Made by a program: the position numbers and the translations under genes
Notes under the pieces: generated by a model
What the model saw: only the letters and a program-made list of their open reading frames with translations
Told to the model about the DNA's origin: nothing
Databases searched by the model: none
Assembly: GCA_963575745.1 (NCBI GenBank)
Contig: CAUYUJ010005716.1
Span: 1-57,500 of the forward strand
DNA length: 57,500 nucleotides
Reading direction: 5' to 3'
DNA from: Prorocentrum cordatum
Lineage: Eukaryota; Sar; Dinophyceae; Prorocentrales; Prorocentraceae
Shown: one piece after another, positions 21,401 through 30,115 of the stretch
Position numbering within the stretch: the first letter of the stretch is position 1
Layout of the letters: every line of letters begins with the position of its first letter

Positions 21401-21720
21401 GACCTGTGTCCAGGCGGGATTTCGGGAGGAGGTTCGAGGTTCTGTTGAACCTCGGAAGGCGAAGCCTCTATAGTGGTGTCCTCGCCGTCGCTCTCGTAGG
21501 CCATGATGTTGCCTGGGTCCCCGAACATCCAGTCGAAGAAGGAAAGAGGCTCGTTTCCGAGCGTACCGTGTTCCACGGGAGTGAGTTCATTACTGCCCGT
21601 GACGAACCGGCGGGCGTACTCGAGGTAATACGCGTATAATCCATGACCATACCCCTCGAGCTCGTCAATGTTGTCCATGCCAACGACCCATGTGAAAAAA
21701 TATCTGTTCCATAGCCTCAA
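15481..21720 (-). CDS. Element 1 polyprotein: Tpt1/KptA-like domain, RING-H2 finger, retropepsin-like motif
   Basis: 2,079 codons, entered from Gag through a 56-bp overlap that contains six T on the coding strand (21700-21695); a +1 change joins the frames. The N-terminal ~800 residues are Pro/Ser/acidic and probably disordered. Residues ~815-1100 match RNA 2'-phosphotransferase in order: LSKAISRICRH (~857), DGW, VRASQGHS (~962), HGT (~1002), GRSHIHF (~1034), then GLKFCWSDNGVLL. The Arg-His-Arg-Arg positions of that family appear retained. Tpt1 enzymes remove a splice-junction 2'-phosphate using NAD+. Residues ~1588-1645 form a RING-H2 finger (CAVC, CNHLFHEGC, CAIC), typical of ubiquitin ligases. 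Near ~1932, LIDVGSKINI followed by ILGLDS suggests a retropepsin. Nineteen GNRA hairpins lie in the ORF, 16 read as xGNxP and three in another phase. Confidence 0.85.
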   Translation of the reverse strand: MRLWNRYFFTWVVGMDNIDELEGYGHGLYAYYLEYARRFVTGSNELTPVEHGTLGNEPLSFFDWMFGDPGNIMAYESDGEDTTIEASPSEVQQNLEPPPEIPPGHRSFLLGEYPHTIEDLIEMESQAFVQAFIAGEPGSPFIPPGSLAPGEYGPRTLLQTLMWMHEILAIAYPESQEQIEAGIMTDNDNDACGSSELLLAALSLIDSINPQEVQRHLVYSHGRWRRALEMAMAMRGHDLPPPGWNLQELGMRPNHTAMRNIARQPMLVDDPEPTTVPPTPGQPSDGQTPAMQGNLPLPDAPMAIIIGSSTSEEVEGDGCGLDEDDVTILMMDVTGEEEVDFDPDESEPSSPSAQEPLAPSSTQQGDLPPSSDPPGIAEEPPQAPPTGAAPAASAASSDENTRRSRSHARVRGEPHPQARLPRDWRQAGPKEHAARRGGQLLPYNDPRRRKGEHSAFGQGNPAYRDGDGRPIRGGYQLATNIRRPEIQEARAQLRDIIAARKQYRPHAACGPCSQPFQNHRPGCPVGNNEGLSPNRGKTPPKEGHPPLDPMTPEEIAAVSSRLGILGHLDPKEEEKPTPAPRGMVAMTQEEKDALFSLPGMRGNSPGVSSQSQQPEPIIKDETKAQRVAEDEERIQTVDERTREATRKMLEDSSKLYMKGARKPPLPLTSKAKSEPPTPKPPPAPKRTAPIPASVPEQQPQDPTEERGRSLSRSKSIAERAAAFERSEYAPAPASPVAARSRRSDEGAMSRGNWVPKIRGSASRASPRGNPPGAAAAASSSSGAAASSATEAPMRGNPPAVQLHHPGDTSFTSGTPDLIRGRLALRKLPPIRSVDEPLMKECRKAGILPRSNDTLKRLSKAISRICRHAPDKPHNPAWRLKSFDDHDGWINLVDLVENFPWNTSHSRHTYEEAKVISEQLYGRSVDQLAAIMMEVVHVCEPDGEEKQRLQFKVLMRDSGEPAIFVRASQGHSWKLKAPWSLYSYIVLCDEPAGRPAKYPEVAMHGTRWHAFEGIMWHGLSCRPEHNTKKTGTGRSHIHFVPTLRRRAVNSGWGPESDLIIFVEWRKAIQDGLKFCWSDNGVLLSEGDNGIIEPHYISHVEDLTTGRQWRNPEYLGIRRARVSVSMMTAPDRWADVGDSSVKYKWSRDQEGVDPAMVYLHRDVGDHCSPTQLGNQPEIFRIFMITESEAGSAAPSRAPSQGPSAVSWQAISTSDLDQIAAALNPDQVEQLADRLYQQDPWAAGQGAMSAMATRNRQAMQGNLPTSGPARFEPMHASPTQSMHTPRGMTPAGTPPAQSPFGTPVRPAVNGTLMERLAAARADHSTALLNMMPPGTPTSQQGNLPGTPSHRRAGIPDDYRSRVAAAVQQVQNHNLPHPSGQRWRPAWSWEPEGPNPRDPARQRAFIPAFNAHPSMSQGQRPPPTQMNPPLYPDGTRVPNKFVRELADQMHNLTNVRCSDHSMCPHMAFMPSPTSPEVVVQPTAHSISSGSGGVPDYIRQTHHTQQACFMRRQAVQSVRDQSRAAALDVVRNRGSPLRGNSPAVTPTTSMPNVEGPEVMDLTGTPPSAFMPSETVLERQRRVYPRVADVEVFTGMEDTCAVCLEEFQPRDSVYRLRCNHLFHEGCWNSNVVGHVTNQREGDPQQPPCAICRAPGIITSPFPWTGSLSQTPEQSMRELRELRSMVEEMTARMLAMQTASSHQQGHLPEEVRPPMATGYFDQLIPMTAPQQGNLQDTPQMSPQSGGEVEMSLDPDQLRELRVRHFQNQMDNTHTTFMLDANNPETDSPSLDLSESSAASAAAARAVNISATNEEFEEWLRYRDHVVNEGLQDIALHSYLTLIRRTTREQYMSIRDEYANWREERGDHAQHVSYFQHIDLARTAESESHASVVRGNPPGSTNVPRGNPPTDTADTSETVHIKQPSKTFLDDGGNSVLIDVGSKINIMGENTSRKFVQAAESHGRACTFEPRSRLHINGVGEGSAPADTVGIFSIACEYQGSAQHDSYKTNIVSGCGKDLPAILGLDSMQDKRTIIVLERGQEKLIFPGKGQVKVELPEGSKIMPTTKLPSGHLSIRCDCFGAAGQPA
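17403..17422. repeat. Perfect 20-bp palindrome
   Basis: CCCGAACAAATTTGTTCGGG, with no loop, inside the element 1 polyprotein ORF (read as VPNKFVRE). It is unlike the GNRA hairpin family. Confidence 0.9.
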
Positions 21721-23644
21721 AGTCCTGGAGGCTCAGATACTCAATGGATGGCGTGCTTGAGCCGAAATGGACTTCGGACGACATGCCCTTTCCATTTCCC
21801 TTCGCTGGACAATCTCGCACAAGATGATCGGTACTACCACACTCATGACATTTGAGAACCTGGCCGTCTCTACCTCGCGGGTTTCCCCGCCTACCTTTGC
21901 CTTTTCCTGAGGTCTCTCTACGGCCTTTACCGCGGCCTTTTCCCCCAAGGAATATCTCATCATGTTGTTCATCTGAGAGCCTCTGGAGAAATGCCGCGAT
22001 ACCTCGCCCGTTCAACCTCCGACGACCACGCTTGCCTTTACCCTTTCCTTTAAAACTTCTGCGTATCCTCCTTCTAACACGACGCACTGGTTTTCGTGTG
22101 AACCTCCTCCACCTTCGCTTAGCCTGTTGTAACAGCCAGAATAAATGCTCAGCACGCTGATTGTCGTTATCCATATTCATGATATCTGACCAATCTAGAG
22201 CTTCAACACCATCTGATGATATAGTGTCTGTATCGGTGCCGGAGTCGAAATCTTCGTCTCCTAAATAGGTGGATACACCGTCGGTTAGGGGATTTGATTC
22301 CCCCCATAACGAGCGGTGTGGTTGTGGTTCTCTAGAAGGAGGGCTGGTTGCCCAGCTTGGTTGTGATCGATCCCCTGCTAATAAAGCAGTGGATTCTCCT
22401 GGGTCATCGGCCCATATGTTTGAGGGCCCGTTTCCAGGCTGGGCTTCAGTAGTCAAGGTAGTGTAGAAATTTCCACTACCAGATCCCCTTCCTCTTCCAA
22501 ACACGGATCCTATGTTGCCAGGAGATCGTTCGGATAGGTGGCCTACCGAACGCATCCTTTCCAGCAACTCATCATATTGTTGTTGTGTTCGAGGCATTTG
22601 GTGGTTGAGTGGCTGCAAGAGTTGCATGGCTTTCTGGTTGCCGACGCCTAAGGCGCGGAATAGGATAGTAGTTAGCAGTTGGAAGTTAGGAAGGTCGAAT
22701 CCCACCGACTGTGCCTCAAGTCGGGCCATTTCGAATCGGGTAAGAGTGACATCGATTCGTTCCCCGTGAGGCACATGGAAGTCGATGAGTTGTGTGCCGG
22801 AAGTGAGCTGTCGCTCATCTTCCAGGCGTTCGAACTTCATGCTGAGGAGGAACATGATGTAAGTTACTGGGTCTGTGTGGACCCCATCAATGTCAGCACC
22901 ATAGTTTATAATGTCAGGCGGTACCCTCATGGCGAGTGTCCTCGCTAGGCCACCTAGGCCGCGTTGTATTGCGGCCGCTTGGGCCTGTGGCGTCATACGT
23001 CCGCTTGTAACGTTGAGCCACGCGTTGACCTCGTAAATGTACTCACGAAAAGGTACATTACCCTGAGGGTCCCAATATGGGCCATGTGTTTGCCCATCGG
23101 TGCTGTTATCTCCCCGACGCATGTGTGCGATTGCTGCCCCCAGCGCGAACCATATGATAGCGAAAACGATTAGCCCGAGAATGTGTAACGAAGAATGGTT
23201 ATGATGAGCGGTGTCACGCTGGGGTAGCGCCTTGTCGAGTCTTCGAGGCGCTCTGTCTGGCGGGTTTCCCCGCCCTTGCTTCAGGTATTGCGTTATTGGC
23301 TCGTTGCCGAGCGGTTGATAGTAACGCAATGATGAAGCGTATATGGTACCAATCTGGTCGTCTAGACGTCGTACCTCTCGTGTAGCTTCTTGCTCTTGAA
23401 TAGATCCTCGTAAATGTACTGGGAGTGGTGGCGCAGGGTAGTAGGTGGTCACGAAGATCGTGCCGAAGAATGTGAGGCTGAGAAGAGCAAGAGCTGACCA
23501 CACGAGAGTGCGGCCAGCTCCGCTACCAAGTCGAAAGTGAGCTTGGTAACTCAAATAGGGCATATAGCCTGTCATATAGCATCCGATTCCAAGGCGCTGA
23601 CCGTGCCGACCCTGTCGGCGTGTGTGAGGGGCTTTTCCGTTCAA
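21665..23644 (-). CDS. Element 1 Gag with CCHC zinc knuckle and two hydrophobic segments
   Basis: Up to 659 residues. The true start is probably one of two Met codons (residues 24 and 28) in the LTR-derived part, because transcripts begin inside the LTR; the tRNA primer site is then translated as part of the protein (LGSGAG). Residues ~46-69 and ~152-174 are strongly hydrophobic and look like membrane segments, which is unusual for a copia Gag. A middle region has capsid-like helices. Residues ~515-590 are Arg/Lys/Gly-rich, and a zinc knuckle at 599-612 (CHECGSTDHLVRDC, C-x2-C-x4-H-x4-C) should bind nucleic acid. It overlaps the next ORF by 56 bp. Six GNRA hairpins lie within (21877, 22343, 22426, 22932, 23260, 23299), in three codon phases. 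Confidence 0.8.
   Translation of the reverse strand: MNGKAPHTRRQGRHGQRLGIGCYMTGYMPYLSYQAHFRLGSGAGRTLVWSALALLSLTFFGTIFVTTYYPAPPLPVHLRGSIQEQEATREVRRLDDQIGTIYASSLRYYQPLGNEPITQYLKQGRGNPPDRAPRRLDKALPQRDTAHHNHSSLHILGLIVFAIIWFALGAAIAHMRRGDNSTDGQTHGPYWDPQGNVPFREYIYEVNAWLNVTSGRMTPQAQAAAIQRGLGGLARTLAMRVPPDIINYGADIDGVHTDPVTYIMFLLSMKFERLEDERQLTSGTQLIDFHVPHGERIDVTLTRFEMARLEAQSVGFDLPNFQLLTTILFRALGVGNQKAMQLLQPLNHQMPRTQQQYDELLERMRSVGHLSERSPGNIGSVFGRGRGSGSGNFYTTLTTEAQPGNGPSNIWADDPGESTALLAGDRSQPSWATSPPSREPQPHRSLWGESNPLTDGVSTYLGDEDFDSGTDTDTISSDGVEALDWSDIMNMDNDNQRAEHLFWLLQQAKRRWRRFTRKPVRRVRRRIRRSFKGKGKGKRGRRRLNGRGIAAFLQRLSDEQHDEIFLGGKGRGKGRRETSGKGKGRRGNPRGRDGQVLKCHECGSTDHLVRDCPAKGNGKGMSSEVHFGSSTPSIEYLSLQDFEAMEQIFFHMGRWHGQH
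23517..23528 (-). other. Element 1 primer-binding site
   Basis: Coding strand TGGTAGCGGAGC, directly next to the end of the 5' LTR. It would pair with a tRNA ending GCTCCGCTACCA, plausibly initiator Met by analogy with the TGGTATCAGAGC site of plant copia elements. The identical 12 bases serve element 2 at 47579-47590. Confidence 0.85.
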
Positions 23645-24933
23645 GCCGTCATCTCCGTCATTCTTTGTACTCGTCGTCTCTGTCCTTCCCTTTCCCTGGG
23701 AGACCTCTTCCCCTGGGCTCCAGCCAAGCCGACCTTGAGCAACCTCGTAATTGAGTCGAAGGGAAGCCCCTTCCCTTTGATCCCTCCCCCGCCGGGAGGG
23801 GGGGGGGGTAGCGACCCCCCCCCCGGGTCAGATACGACGCCCCCCCCTGGGACTCCTCTTCCCCTGGGCTCCAGCCAAGCCGACCTTGAGCAACCCCTGG
23901 GCTCCAGCCAAGCCGACCTTGAGCAACCTCGTAATTGAGTCGAAGGGAAGCCCCTTCCCTTTGATCCCTCCCCCGCCGGGAGGGGGGGGGGGTGTCGACC
24001 CCCCCCCCGGGTCAGATACGACGCCCCCCCCTGGGACTCCTCTTCCCCTGGGCTCCAGCCAAGCCGACCTTGAGCAACCTCGTAATTGAGTCGAAGGGAA
24101 GCCCCTTCCCTTTGATCCCTCCCCCGCCGGGAGGGGGGGGGGTGTCGACCCCCCCCCCCGGGTCAGATACGACGCCCCCCCCTGGGACTCCTCTTCCCCT
24201 GGGCTCCAGCCAAGCCGACCTTGAGCAACCTCGTCCTCTTCCCCTGGGCTTGAGCCCCCTGGGCTCCAGCCAAGCCGACCTTGAGCAACCTCGTAATTGA
24301 GTCGAAGGGAAGCCCCTTCCCTTTGATCCCTCCCCCGCCGGGAGGGGGGGGGGGGTAGCGACCCCCCCCCCGGGTCAGATACGACGCCCCCCCCTGGGAC
24401 TCCTCTTCCCCTGGGCTCCAGCCAAGCCGACCTTGAGCAACCTCGTAATTGAGTCGAAGGAAGCCCCTTCCCTTTGATCCCTCCCCCGCCGGGACGGGGG
24501 GGGGGGGTGTCGACCCCCCCCCCGGGTGAGATACGACGCCCCCCCCTGGGGCTCCTCTTCCCCTGGGCTCCAGCCAAGCCGACCTTGAGCAACCTCGTAA
24601 TCTCTTGCTGCGCATTGCGAACAGGGTCGGCGGCACCGGCCGTCAGGCCTTCGCAATAGGGCATATAGCCTGTCATATAGCATCCGATTCCAAGGCGCTG
24701 ACCGTGGACATCGGATGGCAAATAGCGTCCATCGCTCTGCTGTAGCTGTGAAGGTACAGTATGAGGGGTGGGCGGATAAGATAGGATAAGATCGATGTAA
24801 TGATCTTTCCAGCACATAGCGAACACTCGCGGTGTCCGGGCAAATAGGGCGCGCGTGCCTTGAGCCCAAGGCAGCGGCGCGCGAGCTATGCTCCCGATAC
24901 TGTAACATCTCCCAAAGAGCTACCCTTAAAGTC
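23529..24933 (-). repeat. Element 1 5' LTR, expanded by a 1,049-bp insert
   Basis: 23529-23605 and 24655-24933 together correspond to the 304-bp 3' LTR. Between them lies 23606-24654, absent from the 3' LTR. A 52-bp segment (23554-23605, repeated at 24655-24706) flanks the insert as a direct duplication. The insert consists mainly of 152-bp tandem repeats. If this LTR holds the promoter, the insert is inside the transcription control region. Confidence 0.75.
23695..24600. repeat. Tandem array of ~152-bp units, six copies
   Basis: The marker aacctcgtaa recurs at 23741, 23925, 24076, 24287, 24439 and 24591, giving spacings of 184, 151, 211, 152 and 152 bp. The longer spacings contain partial duplications of the ctgggctccagcc segment. 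Each unit has a C-run/G-run pair around gtcgacc or tagcgacc that can fold back on itself. Open frames through it are stop-free by composition only. Confidence 0.9.
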
Positions 24934-25870
24934 TCCAAGATGGCCTCAGGACTGCCCAAGAGGCCCCCAAGACGGCCCCAAGAGGGCACAAAGACGACCC
25001 AAGAGGCCTCCAAGACGCCCAAGATGGCCTCTAAGATGGCCATGGAGCACCCCAAGAGGGCCCCAAGACGGCCCAAGAGGCCTCCAAGAGGGCCTCCAGA
25101 AAGGCCAGAAAAGGCCAAAAACAGTGATTTTCCCTAGGGCTTTGAAGGATTTTGACATTTGCTTCTTCTCGGCATTCCGACGGCCCGAGACGGCCCAAGA
25201 GCCCCCAAAGATCACCCAAAGATCGCCCAAGAGGCCTCCAAGATGGCCCCAGAACGAGCCAAGAGGCCCCCAAGACGGCCCAGGAGGCTTTCAAGACGCC
25301 CAAGATGGCCTCCAAGACGGCCCTGCAGCATTCCAAGAGGGCCCCAAGTCGGCCCAGAGACGCCCCCCAAACGGCTTCCGACGGCGTCGGACGGGCCAGG
25401 AGCCCACCAAAACGGCTTAAGGTGGCCCTAAGATGGCCCAAGACGGCCCAAGAGGCCTCCAACAGGGCCTCCAGGAAGGCCCGTTAAGGCCAAAATCATT
25501 GATTTACCATGAGTTTTTGAAGGATTGTGGCAATTGGTAGTTTTCGGCCTTCCGAAGGCCCGAGACGGCGCAAGTGCCCGGCCCTAGACGGCCCCAAGAG
25601 GCCCCCAAGACGGCCCAAGAGGCCTCCAAGACGCTCAAGATGGCCTCCAAGACGCCCCAAGAGCCCTCCAAGACGTCCTCCAAGAAGGCCCGAAAGGGTC
25701 AAAATGGCCTCCCGACGGCCAAGATGACCTTCAAAATGCCCACGTGTTACCCGAAGGCTTTCCAAACCGATTCGGGGAACACATGGTCCGATAGCTTGGC
25801 AGGTCTGGTCTCAACGTTCGGCCACATAGGCGCTTCCGAAAAGGCAGGGAGCGGCGGCGATTCGCCGTGA
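24934..25870. repeat. Satellite array resumed after element 1, with partial end module
   Basis: Same words and same ~400-bp spacers (near 25120 and 25497) as 1-7581. From about 25735 an end-module copy runs to gcggcgattcgccgt at 25853-25868 and then stops, without the second palindrome. The junction at 24934 is homologous to about 7108 of the left array, not to the bases directly left of element 1. Confidence 0.85.
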
Positions 25871-25919
25871 GCGTTTTCGATAATAGTTGTTCTGGTGTTT
25901 TGGCAGATGCCCGCCGTCT

Positions 25920-26100
25920 GGGGGCGAGTGAGGGAGGAGGGTGACGGAGGGGAGCGGGCGCGCGGGCGGGCGGGCGACTGGGCGGGCGGGCGAGCGTGCG
26001 GGCGGGCGGGCGGGTGCGCGAACGGGGCGGGCGGGCGGGCATGCGAGCGGGCGCGCGCGCGTCGGCGGGCGGGCGGGCTTTGACGTTTGTGGGGCGGGGC
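25920..26100. repeat. GGGCG-rich low-complexity stretch
   Basis: Repeated gggcgggcgggcg words with interspersed gcgcgcg. The remainder to about 26690 contains no recognisable gene; 26190-26600 is ordinary-looking unique sequence with no motif in any frame. Confidence 0.85.
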
Positions 26101-26689
26101 TGTCGCGGCCATCGCGGACAAGGAGACAAGGGAGCTCTCGTCTTCGCATCCGTTCCATGATGCTGTCATTGCTGGTGATCCTTGTCGTCATCCCTCGCTT
26201 CCCCTCCTTTTTCCATTATCAGCTTTGTTTGTAATTCGATCTCCTTGAGAATCTTGGGCTTACGCCACACCGCCGACCCATTGGGGAACTGGCGGTTGTT
26301 GTGGGTTGCTCCTGAGGGCCCCTTGTGCGGCTTTTGGAGTTTTCTTGGAGCTCGTTTGGGGCCCCATGGGGGCCTCTTGGGGGCCTTTTCGGGACCTCTT
26401 GGGCTGGCATTCTCAATATTCGCCGTGCGCACATGGGGAGACGGGCGAGAGCTCACGTATACCCGAGGCGGCCACCAAGCCGCGCCTGGGCGATCAGGCG
26501 CGCGACAGGAAGACTCATTCCCCATCACCTTCCCCCTCCTGCACTGAGCCGACGATATCCTTCCTCCTCGGGGAGTGCTGAGAACCGACATCCTCCTCCT
26601 ACTGCAGGTGCACCCTGGAACCCAACATCATTTTTCCTTGGACGCAGTCGGACAATGCGTTGCATTGCATTGCAATCCGTTCCTCTTCT

Positions 26690-27035
26690 TCCTTACGCCC
26701 CCGCCTCCCCCTCCTCGTCCTCCACCTCTCCTCCTCGCTCCTCCCCGTCCTCCTCGCCCTCCTCCCGATCCTCCCACCTCCCCCTCCTCCCTCCTCTTCC
26801 TCTACCTCCTCGTTCGTCCTCCCAAGCCTCAAAATTTCCTCTCCTCCCTCCTCCATTCTCCATCCTCCCTCCTCCTCATCATGCCTCTTGCCTCCTCTCC
26901 CTTCTCCTCCCTCTTCCCTCATGCCTCTTCCATCCTGCCCCATCCCTCCTCCCCCCCTCCCCCCAATTCTTCGTTCCTCCCTCCTCCCCCCTCCCCTACC
27001 AGTTTCGCTTCTCCCTCCTCCCCCCTCCCTCGTCC
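26690..27035. repeat. CT-rich low-complexity tract
   Basis: Cytosine/thymine-rich (cctcctcc, ccctcctcc) with few purines, so the + strand translates to Pro/Ser/Leu runs. No gene is called. Confidence 0.85.
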
Positions 27036-27179
27036 CTTTATTCGGCACGCGGCAACACCTGCGGGGCGAAAATTAAGACGGTTCCACTTTACGCGCCACG
27101 TGGCAAACGCCGTGGAGGTGGAAAAGTATGTGAATATCATGCTCTCGCGACGGGACAACGCCTGCCGGGCGGGAGCTCG

Positions 27180-27870
27180 ATCGCGCGATCGATCTCACTG
27201 TCGATCTCGCAATCGACCTCGCTATCAAGATCACTCGATCGATCTCCCTATCTACACCACTGCCGATCTCATAATCGACGTCACTATCGACATCGCAATG
27301 GATCTCACGAATCGTCTTATAATCGATGTCACAATCACTAGCAATATCGATCTCACAATCGATATCTCCATCGATCCCTGTGCCTATCTCGGTATCGACC
27401 TCGCTGTCGATCTCACAATCGATCACACTATCGATCTCACTACCGATCTCACTCTCGATCTCAATATCGATCTCACTATGGATCGCACGATGGGTATCAA
27501 TATCGATCGCACGAACGGTCTCACTATCGATATCACGATCGAGATCACTAGCGATATCACTATCGATGTCACGAGCGATATCACTATCGACCCCACTATC
27601 GATCTGACACTCTATCTCACAATCGGTCTCAATATCGATCTCACCATCGATCGAACAGTCCATCCCACAGTCGATCTCACAATCGATCACGTTGTCGATC
27701 TCACAATCGATCTCACTATCGATCTCACTACCGATCTCACTATCGATCTCAATATCGATCTCACGATGGATCTCACCATCGATCTCACGATCGATCTCAC
27801 GAACGGCCTCACCATGGTTCTCACTAGCGATCTCACGATCGCTCTACCGATCGACCTAACGAGACAGCGC
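27180..27870. repeat. 12-bp array of atcgatctcact-type words
   Basis: About 55 diverged copies of a 12-bp word (consensus near atcgatctcact/a). Because 12 is divisible by 3, every frame gives a periodic product (TIDL repeats on +, EIDS-type on -). The word contains many ATCGAT palindromes. I regard the open frame as a by-product. Confidence 0.9.
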
Positions 27871-28019
27871 GGAACAGTAAAGGACACCGCGCCGCGGCAC
27901 ACCACAGGCTACCGCGGTACAGGACGACGACCGAACATCAACTATTCCCCCTCAACCCTCCTGCTCGGCCGCGGAGAGAGCAGCAAACACACTGAAACGA
28001 CGACGGCAACGGCAGCGAC

Positions 28020-28190
28020 GATGGAGGCGGCGGCGGCGGCCCCCCTCGTCGATCGTCGTCGTCGTTGTTGCCGATCGTCGTCGTCGTCGATCGACGTCGT
28101 CGCCTCCCGTGTTCCTCTGGTCGTTCCTCCTCCTCCTCCTTGTCCTCCTCCTCCTCCTCCTCCTCCTCCTTGCTCGTCGTCGTCCTCCTA
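28020..28190. repeat. Trinucleotide-rich stretch (gcg, cgt, cct)
   Basis: Short runs of ggcggcggc, gtcgtcgtcg and cctcctcctcct following one another. Confidence 0.8.
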
Positions 28191-28424
28191 CTGCAAAAAT
28201 GCCAAAAGGACAGAAGTCTGGGGAGGAAAAAAAAGAAAACCGCCTGAGCAACGCCACCACAATCTGAGCGCGAGTCCTGCAGTGTCGCGACCTCTGGCGG
28301 ATGGATCCCTCTTGTGGTGCCCAAGTGCCTTGCCTGCTATATCGCGGGATGCATTGGGCCAAAGACGACGAGGACAACAGTTGGGCAAGCGCAGAAGCCC
28401 AAAAACGCCTTCCACGCGCACCAA

Positions 28425-28660
28425 TTTACATTCATCCCGTTTTAAGTCGCCCGGTTCAAATGCATCCGGTTTTAATTCGCATGGTCAAATTAATATGGTT
28501 TCATTCGCACGGTTCAAATCCATCCGGCTTTAACTCGCCCGTCAAAACTCATCCAGTTTGAATTCGCCTGGCTTCAACTCATTCGGTTTCGTTCGTCCGC
28601 TTCAAATTAATCCAGTGTTAAATCGCCCGGTGTAAATCAATCCGGTCGTTATTCGTCTGG
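28425..28660. repeat. Diverged ~15-17 bp minisatellite
   Basis: Repeats of the type tccggttttaattcgc / cccggttcaaatgca, about 13 copies. No coding potential. Confidence 0.8.
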
Positions 28661-28664
28661 CTTG

Positions 28665-28895
28665 CTCACAAAAACACGAAAAGCAGAAGCGGGCGAACAC
28701 AAAGCAGACGAAACAACAGCGGACGAAACACAAGCGGACGAAACAAAAGCGACTGAAAAAAAGGCGGGCGAAACAAAAGCGGATGAAACAAAAGGCAGGC
28801 GACAGAAAGCGGGCGCAGCAAAAGCGGACGAACAAAAGCGGACGAAACAAAAGCGGGCGACACAGAAGCGGATGAAATAAAAACGGGCGAACCAA
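28665..28895. repeat. 13-15 bp minisatellite aaagcggacgaaac
   Basis: About 16 copies of aaagcggacgaaac-like words with period drift between 13 and 15. Confidence 0.85.
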
Positions 28896-28899
28896 AACT

Positions 28900-30115
28900 C
28901 CTCCCCCCAGGAGGCCCCAAGAGGCCCCAAGAGGCTCCCAAGAGGCCCCAAGAGGCTCCCGAGAGGCCCCCAAGAGGCTCCCAAGAGGCCCCAAAACTGC
29001 TCCCAAGAGGCCTCCGAGAGTATCCCGAAGAGACCCGAAGAAGCATCCCTGAGAACGGTGACCCACAACCCAGGCACGGTGACGGGATTGGCCGAAGGCC
29101 ACTCGTATCCGCCGCCACCTGTTGGTTTGTCACAGGGGTGCCTGGCGCGCTAAACTCCCCCACGGGGCTTCGGCCCAACGCGCCAGCCGCCCAGAAAGCT
29201 GCTAGAGAGGTGGTTGCAAAGGTTTGTCCTGCTCCTGATGGCTCCAAGGTGGCCCACGATGGCCTCCAAGACGGCCAAGATGGCCCCAAGTTCGCCCAAG
29301 ATGTCCACGATGGCCTCCACGACGGCCCAAGAGTCCAAGATGCCTCCAAGTCCGCCCAAGAAGTCTCCAAGACGGCCCAAGAAGCCCCCAAGAGGCTTTC
29401 AAGACGGCTGGAAAGGCCTCCAAGAGCTCCTCCAGGAGCGCCCGAAGAAGCCAAACTCATTGGATGTTCCTTAGGTTTTTAAAGGATGCTGCACTTTGAT
29501 CATGTTCGGCCATCCGAAGGCCCAAGACGGCCCAAGAAGCTCCCGACATTGCGCCAAGATCGCCCAGGAGGCCTCCAAAATGGCCCCAGGACGCCCTAAG
29601 AAGCACCCAGAACGGCTCCCAAAGGGACCCAAGACGGCCCAAGAGGCCTCCAAGACGCCCAATATGGCCGTCAAGACGGCCCTGAAGCGCCCCAGGAGGG
29701 CCCAACACGGCCCAGAGAGGCTCCGAAGACGGTTTCCGACGGCGTCCGACGAGCCAGGAACGCCTGCAAAAGAGGCCCCCAAGGAGCCCCCAAAGGGCGC
29801 CAAGAGGCCCCAAGAGGCCCCCAAGAGGCCTCCAAGAGGCCCCCAGGAAGCTCCCAGGAGGCCCCAAGGGTGGCCCAAGAGACTCCCAAGAGGTATCCTC
29901 ATCCTTTTTCTCATCATCCTTTTTCCTCTCTCTCCTCATCCTCCCATTCCTCTCCCTCGTGTTCCCCGAAGGGCTTCCACGACGGCTGGGGGAACGCCTG
30001 GACCAATGGTTGCCCAAACGTTTGGCCAGATACGCGTATCCTAAAAAGCAGGGGGCGGCGGTGATTTGCCGTAGAGCAATATATCCGCCAGTGTGCCTCT
30101 GGCACGAAGTGGAGT
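28900..30115. repeat. Further satellite block with end-module remnants
   Basis: 28905-29040 is ccaagaggc-type repeat. 29065-29215 resembles the post-palindrome part of the end module (gtgcctggcgcgctaaactc). 29220-29890 is satellite with one ~400-bp spacer (29457-29520). 29950-30090 is an end-module copy (cgtgttccccgaagg to gggggcggcggtgatttgccgt). It is more diverged than the first array. Confidence 0.8.

Noticed and set aside
23828-25118. Gly/Pro/Arg-rich frames over the 152-bp array
   Set aside because: Tandem repeat without stops; no protein motif, and the frames join LTR and satellite.
26575-28533. A 652-codon + frame with TIDL repeats
   Set aside because: The 12-bp array and CT-rich tract keep it open; the sequence joins unrelated low-complexity blocks.
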